DNA of 64,000 bases from Paraburkholderia fynbosensis (GTDB lineage: Bacteria > Pseudomonadota > Gammaproteobacteria > Burkholderiales > Burkholderiaceae). This document shows positions 31,760-40,088 of the stretch, in pieces (positions within the stretch are counted from its first letter, which is position 1; the number at the start of each line of letters is the position of its first letter). The position numbers and the translations under genes are program-made. The stretch is taken from positions 80,332 to 144,331 of the forward strand of contig NZ_CADIKI010000025.1 in assembly GCF_902859935.1 (NCBI RefSeq), written 5' to 3'. Below the pieces are notes generated by a model. That model made no database searches and was not told the origin of the DNA. It saw only the letters and a list, made by a program, of their open reading frames with translations.

Positions 31760-33090
31760 TCGTCGAAGCTCTTCGGATAGACGCGCACGAGCACGATGCG
31801 CGGCCCTTTCATCTTCTTGACCACCACGTCGAAGCGGTCGAACTCCACGCGCTGGCCTTCGGTAGGCAGATCGTTCAGCGCCTGGATCACGAGACCGCCC
31901 ACCGACTCGGCCTTGCCCTCGTCGATATCGATCCCCAACGCGCGCTCCAGCGACACCACCGGCAAGCTGCCCTTGCCCATCAGCGTGCCGTCGTCCATGC
32001 GGGTCCAATCGGCGTCACCCTGACGGAATTCGTCGTGAATCTGACCGACCAGTGCGCCCAGCAGATTGTCGAGCGTCAGAAAGCCGATCGGCTTCGCGTT
32101 CTTGTGGCCGACCAGCGCCAGATGCGGCGCGCCCTTGCGGAAGCGGCGAAACAATTCGAGCGCCGGCATATCCGGCTTCACGTATTGCACGGGCCGCGTG
32201 TAGTGCGAGAGATCTTCGAGCGTGCTGCCGGCCTGACGCGCGAGCAACAGATCCTTCAAATGGATCATGCCCGCCACGCGCTCGCCCGACGCGTCTTCGA
32301 ACAGCGGATAGCGGCTGAAGCGATGCCGCGCCACCAGTTGCATGTTTTCGCGGATCGGCAGATCGCGCCGCAAGCCGACCATTTCATAGGCCGGCCGCAT
32401 CAGGTCCGACACAGTCATGCGCGAAAAGTCCAGCGAATGCGCGATCGTGTTCCACTCGTCCTGGCTGTAGGCGTCCTCCGGCGACCCGCGTCCGGTCGCG
32501 ACGTTGGCGCGGCGGCCGCGCAGGATCAGCTTGAGTTCGTCGGTGGAGTAATGGGAATCGTGGCCGTGGTCGGCGTCGAGTCCCGCGAGCCGCAGCACCG
32601 CGTTGGCGCTCGAATTGAGCACCCAGATCGCCGGATACATCGCCCAGTAGAAGGCGTACAGCGGCATCGCCGCCCACAGCGACACCTTCTCCGCCTCGCG
32701 AATGGCCAGCGACTTCGGCGCGAGTTCGCCCACCACGATATGCAGGAACGAAATGCACGAAAACGCGAAGAACAGCGAAATGGCATGGACCATCCGCTCC
32801 GATTCGACGCCGACGAATTGGAGCAGCGGCGAGATCAATCCCGCAAATGCGGGCTCGCCGATCCAGCCGAGCCCGAGCGACGCAAGCGTAATGCCGAGCT
32901 GACAGGCGGACAGATAGGCATCGAGCCGCCCATGCACCTTGGCGAGCAAGCGTCCGCGCAGGCCGTGCCGGGTCGCGAGGCTTTGCACGCGCGTCTGCCG
33001 CAGTTTGACCAGACCGAACTCGGCGGCGACGAAAAAGCCGTTGAGGGCAACGAGAAACAACGCACCGATAAGGGCGACGACCTGAATCAA
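31747..33090 (-). CDS. CNNM/HlyC-CorC-family membrane protein with CBS domains
   Basis: About 447 residues. An N-terminal DUF21/CNNM membrane domain (about residues 1-190, with NGFFVAAEFGLVKLR and VVGELAPKSLAIREAEKV) is followed by a CBS pair (about 215-345, with SRYPLFEDASGERVAGMIHLKDLL split across it) and a CorC_HlyC domain at the C-terminus. Relatives bind Mg-ATP through the CBS pair and affect divalent-cation transport. The start is uncertain: a TTG at 33111 opens the frame, but a TTG at 33090 has GGAG nine bases upstream and fits the promoter at 33120-33147 better. Confidence 0.85.
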   Translation of the reverse strand: MIQVVALIGALFLVALNGFFVAAEFGLVKLRQTRVQSLATRHGLRGRLLAKVHGRLDAYLSACQLGITLASLGLGWIGEPAFAGLISPLLQFVGVESERMVHAISLFFAFSCISFLHIVVGELAPKSLAIREAEKVSLWAAMPLYAFYWAMYPAIWVLNSSANAVLRLAGLDADHGHDSHYSTDELKLILRGRRANVATGRGSPEDAYSQDEWNTIAHSLDFSRMTVSDLMRPAYEMVGLRRDLPIRENMQLVARHRFSRYPLFEDASGERVAGMIHLKDLLLARQAGSTLEDLSHYTRPVQYVKPDMPALELFRRFRKGAPHLALVGHKNAKPIGFLTLDNLLGALVGQIHDEFRQGDADWTRMDDGTLMGKGSLPVVSLERALGIDIDEGKAESVGGLVIQALNDLPTEGQRVEFDRFDVVVKKMKGPRIVLVRVYPKSFDDEGG

Positions 33091-33119
33091 AGCAAGGGGC
33101 TCCGGCAACAAAAGTTGTC

Positions 33120-33147
33120 AGTATAGAGGGTGAAAGCTCGATGAAAA
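33120..33147 (-). promoter_or_regulatory. Candidate promoter of the CBS-domain gene
   Basis: On the minus strand TTTTCA (33147-33142), 16 bases, TATACT (33125-33120). Transcription would begin about 33113, leaving roughly 20 bases before the TTG start at 33090. Confidence 0.4.
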
Positions 33148-33180
33148 GTTAATCGAATGCAAGAAGCCGGAGCCGCGCGC

Positions 33181-33990
33181 TCACTTCTGCGCCGTCGCGC
33201 TCAGCGGTACACGCAGCGCGAGCGTGCCCGCTTCGCCGTCGCTTGCGTCGCTTTGCTCGAAACTGCCGCCGTGCGCTTCCGCAACGCGCTTGCAGAGCGC
33301 GAACACCCACGCGATCCGCTTCGCCTCACGCGGCTCGACGGCCTGCTTGCGGGCAAATGCTTCCAGGACGTGCGGCAACGCGACGTCGTTCAACGCGGCT
33401 TCGTTCGTCTCGTAGTTGACCGTGGTGTGCCACGCGCCCGGCTCGGCGCGCGTGCTCAGCGTGACAGCGCCACCTTCCGCGCTCGCTTCGACGGCGAACG
33501 TGAGCATCACCCACAGTGCGGCGGCAAGGCGCTCGCGGTCGCCATTCAGTTGCTCGGTGGAAAGTTGCGAGTCGAGAGTGATCTCCACGCCGCGCGTACG
33601 CGCGAGGTTCGTGCGGACTTCGTCGATGGTTTCGTCGAGCAGCGGATGCAATGGAAACGGCGCATAGGCGAGCGCCAGCGATCTGGTTTCGGCGCGCGTC
33701 GCGTCGACGATCGTTTCGAGCAGCTTCACCTGCTGATCCACGCCGCTACGGATACCCGCGACGGCGCGCTGCGCGTTGGGGTCGTTCGCATCGAGCTTGC
33801 GCTCCAGCACGTAAGCCCAGCTATGAATGGCATTCAACGGACCACGCAGATCGTGCGATACCAGCGACAGCACGTGATCGCGCATGAATAGCGCGGTTTC
33901 GGCGCGCAGACGCGCGGTGCGTTCGGATACGGCGAAGCCGGAAGGAGCCGGCTGCGTGCCCCCGGCAGTCCCGGTTGAAGACGTTGTCAC
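33181..33990 (-). CDS. Histidine-kinase-like protein with degenerate ATPase domain
   Basis: A 269-residue soluble protein. A dimerisation/phosphoacceptor segment (about residues 36-105) has the H-box SLVSHDLRGPLNAIHSW. The following region is placed like a HATPase domain (about 115-265), but I cannot find the conserved N-box Asn (ERLAAALWVMLTFAVEAS sits there) or a clear DxGxG motif. It may therefore be an inactive kinase, a phosphatase-like partner or a phosphorelay protein. There is no sensor domain, no transmembrane segment and no adjacent response regulator. The GTG start at 33990 has GAGAGG eight bases upstream. Confidence 0.65.
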   Translation of the reverse strand: MTTSSTGTAGGTQPAPSGFAVSERTARLRAETALFMRDHVLSLVSHDLRGPLNAIHSWAYVLERKLDANDPNAQRAVAGIRSGVDQQVKLLETIVDATRAETRSLALAYAPFPLHPLLDETIDEVRTNLARTRGVEITLDSQLSTEQLNGDRERLAAALWVMLTFAVEASAEGGAVTLSTRAEPGAWHTTVNYETNEAALNDVALPHVLEAFARKQAVEPREAKRIAWVFALCKRVAEAHGGSFEQSDASDGEAGTLALRVPLSATAQK

Positions 33991-34177
33991 GATCGAGCCC
34001 TCTCAGGCAGTGCTGGGTGATTGAAAGAAGCCCCATTATAGGCAAGCTGTCCGGCTCGACCAGCCTGGCCGGACGGCCAGGTACGACGCAATCGGCGTGC
34101 CACGCGGCATTCCTGCGCGATGCGGCGTCAACACGCCTACAATGTCGGTTTTTACGTTTTTGACCAAGGAGCGACAC

Positions 34178-34519
34178 ATGTCGACTGTGACTACCGAATC
34201 CGGCCTGAAGTACGAAGACATCGTTGAAGGCACCGGCGCCGAAGCGGTGGCAGGCAAGACCATCAGCGTGCACTACACCGGCTGGCTGACCGACGGCCAG
34301 AAGTTCGACTCGAGCAAGGACCGCAACGACCCGTTCGCTTTCGTATTGGGCGGCGGCATGGTCATCAAGGGCTGGGACGAAGGCGTGCAAGGCATGAAGG
34401 TCGGCGGCACGCGCAAGCTGACCATCCCGCCGCAACTCGGCTACGGCGTGCGCGGCGCGGGCGGCGTGATTCCGCCGAATGCGACGCTCGTGTTCGAAGT
34501 CGAACTGCTCGGCGTTTAA
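34178..34519 (+). CDS. FKBP-type peptidyl-prolyl cis-trans isomerase
   Basis: A 113-residue single-domain FKBP. Motifs are ISVHYTGWLTDGQKFDSS, the conserved FVLGGGMVIKGWDEG and GYGVRGAGGVIPPNATLVFE. It speeds proline isomerisation during folding. It has no signal peptide, so it is cytoplasmic. The start at 34178 has AAGGAG six bases upstream. TACAAT at about 34137 is a possible -10. An AraC regulator follows 46 bp downstream on the same strand. Confidence 0.93.
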   Translation: MSTVTTESGLKYEDIVEGTGAEAVAGKTISVHYTGWLTDGQKFDSSKDRNDPFAFVLGGGMVIKGWDEGVQGMKVGGTRKLTIPPQLGYGVRGAGGVIPPNATLVFEVELLGV

Positions 34520-34565
34520 GCGCTTCGTTGTTTTTGTCGTTGCGCATCGTCGACCGGTCACCGCC

Positions 34566-35345
34566 ATGAGTCACGCCGCCGTCACTGCTCCTAACGTTTC
34601 GCTTCGCCGCTACGGCGCGATCGAAGCGTCGGACGTGCACGACTTTCATCAGGTCGTGCTCGGACTCGACGGCGCGATGGTGATGGCGGTCGACGGCGTC
34701 GCGCAGCAGATCGACGCCGGCTGCGCATGGCTGATCCCGGCGGGTGCACGGCACGATTACGCGGGGGTCGGCGAAAACCGGCAGCTGGTACTGGATTTGC
34801 CGGCTAGCTCGCTCGCCGTGCCGGAACGTTTGTTCGATCGCGCACGCGCCGTGAGTGTCGACGCGACGCTCACGCAACTCGTGCACCGGATCGCGGCGCA
34901 CGCAACCGGCGGCGCGCAAGGAGACGACTTCGACAGCCGGCGTTTCCATTGGGATGCAGCCGCGCGTCTCGGCGCTGCGTTGGTGGCCGACACCGGCACG
35001 ACGGCCGGCAGGCAAACAGTTGGCGCCGGTCTCGACTTCGCGCGGATCGATCGCTGGCTGCGCGCACATCTGTCGGAGCCATTGCGGATCGCCGATCTCG
35101 CCGCGCATTGCGGTTTCGGCATGCGGCGCTTTCACCAGCTTTTTGTCGACGCGTTCGGCGAAACGCCGCATCGCTATTTGCAGCGACTGCGACTCGACAC
35201 GTCGATCACGCTGCTCGCGGACCCGCGTCTTTCGTTGACCGATATCGCGCTGGACATCGGCTTCGGCGACCAAAGCGCGTACACGCATGCGTTCACGCGG
35301 CGCTTTGGGCTTGCACCCGGTCAGTGGCGCGCGTTGCGCCACTGA
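34566..35345 (+). CDS. AraC-family transcriptional regulator
   Basis: A 259-residue protein. A cupin-like N-terminal sensing domain (about residues 10-90, with GCAWLIPAGARHDYAGVG) is followed by a C-terminal double helix-turn-helix (about 160-258) with IADLAAHCGFGMRRFHQLF, then LTDIALDIGFGDQSAYTHAF and FTRRFGLAPGQWR, the AraC signature. It is an activator or repressor of unknown targets. It lies downstream of the FKBP gene and convergent to metZ; no obvious target gene adjoins it. Confidence 0.88.
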   Translation: MSHAAVTAPNVSLRRYGAIEASDVHDFHQVVLGLDGAMVMAVDGVAQQIDAGCAWLIPAGARHDYAGVGENRQLVLDLPASSLAVPERLFDRARAVSVDATLTQLVHRIAAHATGGAQGDDFDSRRFHWDAAARLGAALVADTGTTAGRQTVGAGLDFARIDRWLRAHLSEPLRIADLAAHCGFGMRRFHQLFVDAFGETPHRYLQRLRLDTSITLLADPRLSLTDIALDIGFGDQSAYTHAFTRRFGLAPGQWRALRH

Positions 35346-35394
35346 GTTTCGTTGCGCGAGCCGCCTGACAGTGCGGCCCGCTCATGCGGTTGGC

Positions 35395-35418
35395 AAAAGC
35401 GCCGCTACGACCGGCGCT
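35395..35418 (-). terminator. Terminator of metZ
   Basis: On the minus strand: AGCGCCG (35418-35412), a 7-base loop, CGGCGCT (35404-35398), then TTT. It lies 18 bp past the metZ stop. Confidence 0.6.
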
Positions 35419-35435
35419 CTTGCGACAAGCGCAAC

Positions 35436-36626
35436 TCAACCCGCCAGACCTCGCTCCAGATCACCGCGAATATCCGCGTCATTTTCCAGACCCACGGCAA
35501 GACGGATCAAGCCTTCACTGATGCCCGCCGCCGCGCGCGCTTCCGGCGTCACGCGACCGTGAGTGGTGGTGGCCGGATGCGTGATGGTCGTACGCGTATC
35601 GCCGAGGTTGCCGGTGATCGAGCAGATCTTCGTGTTGTCGATCACGCGCCAGGCGTTCTCGCGCATCTGCTCGGGCGTATCGCCCTTCAGCTCGAACGAC
35701 AGAATCGCGCCGCCCGACTTCTGCTGACGCATCGCCAGTGCATGCTGCGGATGCGATTCGAGCCCGGGATAGAACACGCGATTCACGGCCGGATGCGTCT
35801 GCAGCCAGCGCGCGATTTCAAGCGCGTTCGCCGATTGCTTTTCCACCCGCAGCGACAGCGTTTCCATGCCCTTGAGCAGCACCCATGCGTTGAACGCGGA
35901 GAGCGTCGGCCCTGCGCTGCGCACGAACGGAAACACTTTTTCCATGATGAATTTCTTCGAGCCGACCAGCGCGCCGCCCAACACCCGGCCCTGACCGTCG
36001 AGGAATTTGGTGGCCGAGTGCATCACGACGTCCGCGCCGAGCTTCAACGGCTGTTGCAATGCCGGACTGCAGAAACAGTTGTCGACCACGAACAGTGCGT
36101 TCGCCGCTTTCGCAATCTTGCTGATCGCTTCGATATCGGAGACTTCGGTCAGCGGATTCGACGGCGTTTCGAGGAAGAACATCTTCGTCTCGGGGCGCAC
36201 GGCGTTTTTCCACGCGTCGAGATTGGTCGGATCGACGAAGGTGGTCGTAATGCCGAACTTGCTGAAGATCTGCGAGAACATGCCGAGCGTCGAGCCGAAC
36301 AGCGCCTGCGAGCTCACCAGGTGGTCGCCCGCCTGCAGCGTGGACATCACCACGGACATGATCGCGGCCATCCCCGAGGCTGTCGCCATGCACGCTTCGC
36401 CGCCTTCGAGCGCGGCGAGGCGGTCCTGGAACATCGACACGGTCGGGTTCGTGAAACGCGAGTAGGTGTAGTTGTCTTCGGAGTTCTTGAAGCGCTCGGC
36501 GGCGTCCGCGGCACTCGCGAACACGAAGCTCGAGGTCAGGAAGATGGCTTCCGAATGCTCGTTGAAGTCGCTGCGCACCGTGCCCGAGCGGACTGCCAGC
36601 GTATCGAAGTTCAGGGAGTCGTCCAT
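35436..36626 (-). CDS. metZ: O-succinylhomoserine sulfhydrylase
   Basis: A 396-residue PLP enzyme of the Cys/Met-metabolism family. Features are YSRFTNPTVSMFQDRLAALEG, ATASGMAAIMS, VVDNCFCSPALQQP and the PLP-lysine motif MHSATKFLDGQGR. The sequence and the lack of an adjacent cystathionine gene point to direct sulfhydrylation, making homocysteine from O-succinylhomoserine and sulfide. The start at 36626 gives the family-typical MDDSLNFDTLAVRSG. The long leader holds a SAM-II-like riboswitch and a terminator, so methionine status should control it. Confidence 0.93.
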   Translation of the reverse strand: MDDSLNFDTLAVRSGTVRSDFNEHSEAIFLTSSFVFASAADAAERFKNSEDNYTYSRFTNPTVSMFQDRLAALEGGEACMATASGMAAIMSVVMSTLQAGDHLVSSQALFGSTLGMFSQIFSKFGITTTFVDPTNLDAWKNAVRPETKMFFLETPSNPLTEVSDIEAISKIAKAANALFVVDNCFCSPALQQPLKLGADVVMHSATKFLDGQGRVLGGALVGSKKFIMEKVFPFVRSAGPTLSAFNAWVLLKGMETLSLRVEKQSANALEIARWLQTHPAVNRVFYPGLESHPQHALAMRQQKSGGAILSFELKGDTPEQMRENAWRVIDNTKICSITGNLGDTRTTITHPATTTHGRVTPEARAAAGISEGLIRLAVGLENDADIRGDLERGLAG

Positions 36627-36710
36627 GATGTTGGTTCTGGTTCCAATGTTCGATGGCTGCGTTCGGCGCGGCTCGCCTGTGAAGCCATGCGCGACGCCAA
36701 ACGGCAGCAA

Positions 36711-36747
36711 CAAAAAAGCCCGCTTTTGCGTCGGCATAAGCGGGCTT
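36711..36747 (-). terminator. Intrinsic terminator in the metZ leader
   Basis: On the minus strand: AAGCCCGCTT (36747-36738), a 12-base loop, AAGCGGGCTT (36725-36716), then four more T residues. It lies between the SAM-II-like element and the metZ start, 85 bp before that ATG. It can end purF read-through and may be the expression platform of the riboswitch. Confidence 0.85.
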
Positions 36748-36794
36748 CATGTGCGGGGAAAGCTGGAGCGGAGGCGGGTGAGTGCGGCTTTTCC

Positions 36795-36857
36795 ACCTGT
36801 CGCTTTAGCTGTTTCGGGTTGCCCCGCGTCCGCAAGCTGAGATCAAATCGACGCAAG
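36795..36857 (-). promoter_or_regulatory. SAM-II-type riboswitch candidate upstream of metZ
   Basis: Read on the minus strand. P1 is CUUGCGUC (36857-36850) with GACGCGGG (36830-36823). The loop starts with the conserved GAUUUGA (36849-36843) and contains AGCUUGC. The pseudoknot helix pairs AUCU and GCUU in the loop with AGGU (36798-36795) and AAGC (36805-36802). The 3' strand carries the conserved AAACAGCUAAAGC. A small GGG-CAA-CCC hairpin sits in the long connecting loop. This matches the metA/SAM-II architecture found before methionine genes in proteobacteria. Assignment is by motif and manual folding. Confidence 0.7.
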
Positions 36858-36928
36858 CCGTCATGCTAACACGCACGTAGCATGGCGTGCAGCACGCCGC
36901 GCTACGGGAGCGGTCGAGCAAACCGCGC

Positions 36929-38479
36929 TCAACCTACCGACAGTTGCAGATGCAGTTGCGAACGCGCCGGCGTGCCGCCGTCGATTGCTTCGCTCGCGGC
37001 GTCGCGATCCGATTGCGACGACGGTGCGAGACGCGCGGTTTCGATGCGGTCGAGATACTCGGTCGTCACGTCGCCGGTCACGTAATTGCCGTCGAAGCAC
37101 GATGCCTCGAACTCATGCAGCGCCGGGTTGATGTCGCGCACCGCCTGCTTCAGCGCATCCACGTCCTGGTACACGAGGTGGTCCGCGCCGATCATGCGCG
37201 CGACTTCATCGTCTGTGCGGCCGTGAGCGACGAGTTCACCGCGCGTCGGCATGTCGATGCCGTAGACGTTCGGGAATTTCACCGGCGGCGCCGCCGACGC
37301 GAAAATCACCTTGTTCGCGCCCGCATCGCGCGCCATCTGCACGATTTCGTGCGAGGTGGTGCCGCGCACGATCGAATCGTCGACGATCAGCACGTTCTTG
37401 CCCTTGAACTCGATGCCCATCGCGTTCAGCTTCTGGCGCACTGACTTCTTGCGCACCGCCTGGCCCGGCATGATGAAGGTACGGCCCACGTAACGGTTCT
37501 TGAAGAAGCCTTCACGGTACTCGACGCCCAGCTTCTTCGCGACCTGCATCGCGGCCGGCCGGGACGAATCGGGAATCGGCATCACGACGTCGATCGCGAC
37601 GTCGGGCAGTTCACGCTTGATCTTCTCGGCGAGATAATCGCCCATGCGCAGACGCACGTTGTAGACCGGCACGCCATCGAGCACCGAGTCCGGGCGCGCG
37701 AGATACACCAGTTCGAAAATGCAGGGATTCAGGCTCGGGGCCTTCGCGCATTGCTGCGAGTGCAGCTTGCCGTCGATGTCGATGAAGATCGCTTCGCCCG
37801 GTGCCACGTCGCGCACGAACTCGAAGCCAATGCCTTCGATAGCCACCGATTCCGACGCCAGCATCCACTCGACGCCTTCCGTCGTTTCCAGCTTGCCGAG
37901 GCACAGCGGACGGATGCCGAAGGGGTCGCGGAAGCCCAGCAGTCCGTAACCGGCGATCAGCGAGACGATCGCATACGAACCCCGCACCCGGCGATGCACG
38001 CCCGACACGGCGTTGAATAGCGCGGCCGGATCGAGTTGCAGGCCGGAGCTAGCCAGCTGCAGTTCGTGCGCGAGCACGTTGAGCATGACTTCCGTGTCGG
38101 AATTGGTGTTGATATGGCGCCGATCGATGCGGAACATCTCATCTTTTAGTTGCTGCCAGTTGGTCAGGTTGCCGTTGTGCGCGAGGATGATGCCGAACGG
38201 CGCGTTCACGTAGAACGGCTGGGCTTCTTCTTCGCTCGACGCCGAACCGGCGGTCGGGTAACGGACCTGGCCGATGCCGGTGGTGCCGGGCAGGCTGCGC
38301 ATGTTGCGCGTGCGGAACACGTCGCGCACCATGCCGTTGGCCTTGTGCATGTGGAAGTTGCTGCCGTCCGCTGTCGCGATGCCGGCGGCGTCCTGACCGC
38401 GATGCTGCAAGAGCAGCAGGCTGTCATAGATCAGCTGATTGACCGGAGAGTGGGAAACTACGCCTACGATGCCGCACAT
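36929..38479 (-). CDS. purF: Amidophosphoribosyltransferase
   Basis: A 516-residue enzyme catalysing the first committed step of purine synthesis (PRPP plus glutamine to phosphoribosylamine). Cys2 of MCGIVGVV is the N-terminal glutaminase nucleophile; LLLLQHRGQDAAGIAT follows. The PRPP loop is VLIVDDSIVRGTTSHEIV near residue 370. The C-terminal tail of about 20 residues is variable. It lies downstream of cvpA as in many proteobacteria. The 175-bp gap before it holds a GC-rich hairpin but no gene. Two small hairpins (36862-36884 and 36884-36898) follow its stop. Confidence 0.97.
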   Translation of the reverse strand: MCGIVGVVSHSPVNQLIYDSLLLLQHRGQDAAGIATADGSNFHMHKANGMVRDVFRTRNMRSLPGTTGIGQVRYPTAGSASSEEEAQPFYVNAPFGIILAHNGNLTNWQQLKDEMFRIDRRHINTNSDTEVMLNVLAHELQLASSGLQLDPAALFNAVSGVHRRVRGSYAIVSLIAGYGLLGFRDPFGIRPLCLGKLETTEGVEWMLASESVAIEGIGFEFVRDVAPGEAIFIDIDGKLHSQQCAKAPSLNPCIFELVYLARPDSVLDGVPVYNVRLRMGDYLAEKIKRELPDVAIDVVMPIPDSSRPAAMQVAKKLGVEYREGFFKNRYVGRTFIMPGQAVRKKSVRQKLNAMGIEFKGKNVLIVDDSIVRGTTSHEIVQMARDAGANKVIFASAAPPVKFPNVYGIDMPTRGELVAHGRTDDEVARMIGADHLVYQDVDALKQAVRDINPALHEFEASCFDGNYVTGDVTTEYLDRIETARLAPSSQSDRDAASEAIDGGTPARSQLHLQLSVG

Positions 38480-38654
38480 GGCATGTCCTTCAAAGGTACG
38501 AAATTCGTCGTGGCGACCGGTGCCTGCGTTAGCGAGCCCCCAAGGGGACTTCCTTCGGGGCGTACGCGATGTTTTGCGACGGTGCGCGCTGTTACGCTAG
38601 GGCAGCCGGTTTGCGCCGGAGTCCTGCCGGTTCCTCTAACCGCTTGCCTGATCG

Positions 38655-39149
38655 TCAAACACGGACGTAGGCGGCAAGCGTCTCGGGAAGCAGCGGTTTC
38701 ATTACGTGCACGCCCTCGACCGCATAAGGCCGCAGCAGGGCGTTGCGCCAGAATTCCTGTTGGGGTAGCTCGGTCAAGCCTGCAAGGGCGACCAGAACCA
38801 GCACCAGAATGACCCCGCGTACGAGGCCGAACATCAAACCGAGCGAGCGGTCCACGCCGCCCAGGCCCGTAGCCTGCACGATGCGGCTCAGCAGCGCGCT
38901 CACCACGCTCGTCACGAGCACCACCCCGATCACCACCAGCGCGAACGCCAGTAGCCACTGGGTCAATGCGCCGCCGGGCCAATGCGACGGGATATACGGC
39001 ACCACGTAACCGACAAACTCGCAGGCAATGAAGAACGCCGCGATCCAGCCGATCAGCCCGAATATCTCCGACAAGAAACCGCGCCACGTGCCGCGCAACG
39101 CCGACAAACCGATCACCGCCATTACAGCGTAGTCGAAGGCAGTGAACAT
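38655..39149 (-). CDS. cvpA: CvpA-family inner-membrane protein
   Basis: A 164-residue protein with about four transmembrane helices (about residues 5-25, 28-50, 63-88 and 103-125). It contains the CvpA motifs FDYAVMAVIGLSALRGTWRGF and GGVDRSLGLMFGLVRGVILV. CvpA was linked to colicin V production and, in later work, to envelope homeostasis; it is typically encoded upstream of purF, as here. Five bases or so separate it from the SPOR-domain gene. Confidence 0.9.
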   Translation of the reverse strand: MFTAFDYAVMAVIGLSALRGTWRGFLSEIFGLIGWIAAFFIACEFVGYVVPYIPSHWPGGALTQWLLAFALVVIGVVLVTSVVSALLSRIVQATGLGGVDRSLGLMFGLVRGVILVLVLVALAGLTELPQQEFWRNALLRPYAVEGVHVMKPLLPETLAAYVRV

Positions 39150-39156
39150 CGCTCGC

Positions 39157-40059
39157 TTACTGCGCTGCGCCGTTGTTCGCGCCCGACGTCAGGCCGACCT
39201 CGCGAACTTTCGCAATTGCGGCGGATGCTGCCGCCCGATCGGCGAACGGGCCAGCGCGCAGCAGCGTCAGCGTCGTGCCGTCTGCCTGCTTGCGATGTTC
39301 GGTATATGCGGGCACGCCAGCCGCTTTCAACTTGGTTACCCAGTTGCGCGCGTTGGCATCGTTCGCGAACGCGCCGAGCTGAACCGCGAAACGGCTGCCA
39401 GCCGGCGATGCCGGCGTGCCCGAATTCGCGTCCGCACTGGCGGCGGCGTTGTTTATCTCGTCATCGCTGGGGGCTGCGGCGCGCGGAGCGGGCGTGCGGA
39501 CCGCCGGCTTGGCCGGCGCCGCGGGCGCAGCCGGGGCCGTATTCGCGGCGACGGCCGGTGCGGTCGCCTGCGGTTTTGCCGTCGGCGTAGCGTTGGCGTT
39601 GGCGGTTGCGTTCGGCTTGGTCGCGCCGGGCTGCTCCGTCTTCGCGGTAGGCGCCGGCGCGAGGCTGGAAGCGGCAAGAGTCGGCTCAGTAGCGGTCGGG
39701 TTGTCCGGTGCGACGCCGGCCTGGGTGTCTTCGGGGCTCTTATGAGCGACCCTCGGCGCGGGACGGTTCGGAATGTCGATGGAAATGTCGTCGGTAACGG
39801 GCTTGGGATGCGAGTCCAGCACCATGGGCAGGATGATCACCGCCGCCACGACCAGCGCGATCGCCCCGACCAGCCGGCGCCGCGCCCGCTGCTTTTCCGG
39901 CAACGTAGGGTCGAGCAGCATCGCGTCGGCGTCGACAGTGCGCTCCGTGCGGCGGGTTCGCCGCTCCACACGCTCGCCGCGGGCAGCCCGGGTGGAACTG
40001 GTGTTTGCGCCGCGCCGGGTGGGCGCGTCGTCTTTCTTGCCGAACGAGAAAATTCCCAT
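39157..40059 (-). CDS. SPOR-domain membrane protein (DedD/FtsN-like)
   Basis: A 300-residue protein. It has a short basic cytoplasmic tail, a single transmembrane helix at about residues 63-82 (LVGAIALVVAAVIILPMVL) and a long Pro/Ala/Thr-rich periplasmic linker (about 95-215). The C-terminal SPOR domain (about 222-297, with SRFAVQLGAFANDANARNWV and LLRAGPFADRAAA) binds denuded peptidoglycan at division sites. It resembles DedD, and sits between folC and cvpA as dedD does in enterics. MGIFSFGK opens the protein. Confidence 0.88.
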   Translation of the reverse strand: MGIFSFGKKDDAPTRRGANTSSTRAARGERVERRTRRTERTVDADAMLLDPTLPEKQRARRRLVGAIALVVAAVIILPMVLDSHPKPVTDDISIDIPNRPAPRVAHKSPEDTQAGVAPDNPTATEPTLAASSLAPAPTAKTEQPGATKPNATANANATPTAKPQATAPAVAANTAPAAPAAPAKPAVRTPAPRAAAPSDDEINNAAASADANSGTPASPAGSRFAVQLGAFANDANARNWVTKLKAAGVPAYTEHRKQADGTTLTLLRAGPFADRAAASAAIAKVREVGLTSGANNGAAQ

Positions 40060-40088
40060 GAATCGCTTGGTTCGAGCCTGGCGCCCGT

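Noticed and set aside
38531..38562. GC hairpin (CCCC-AAGGGG-...-GGGG) in the purF leader, considered as a dispersed repeat
   Set aside because: I found no second copy in the window, so a repeat family cannot be supported; it may simply be a leader hairpin.
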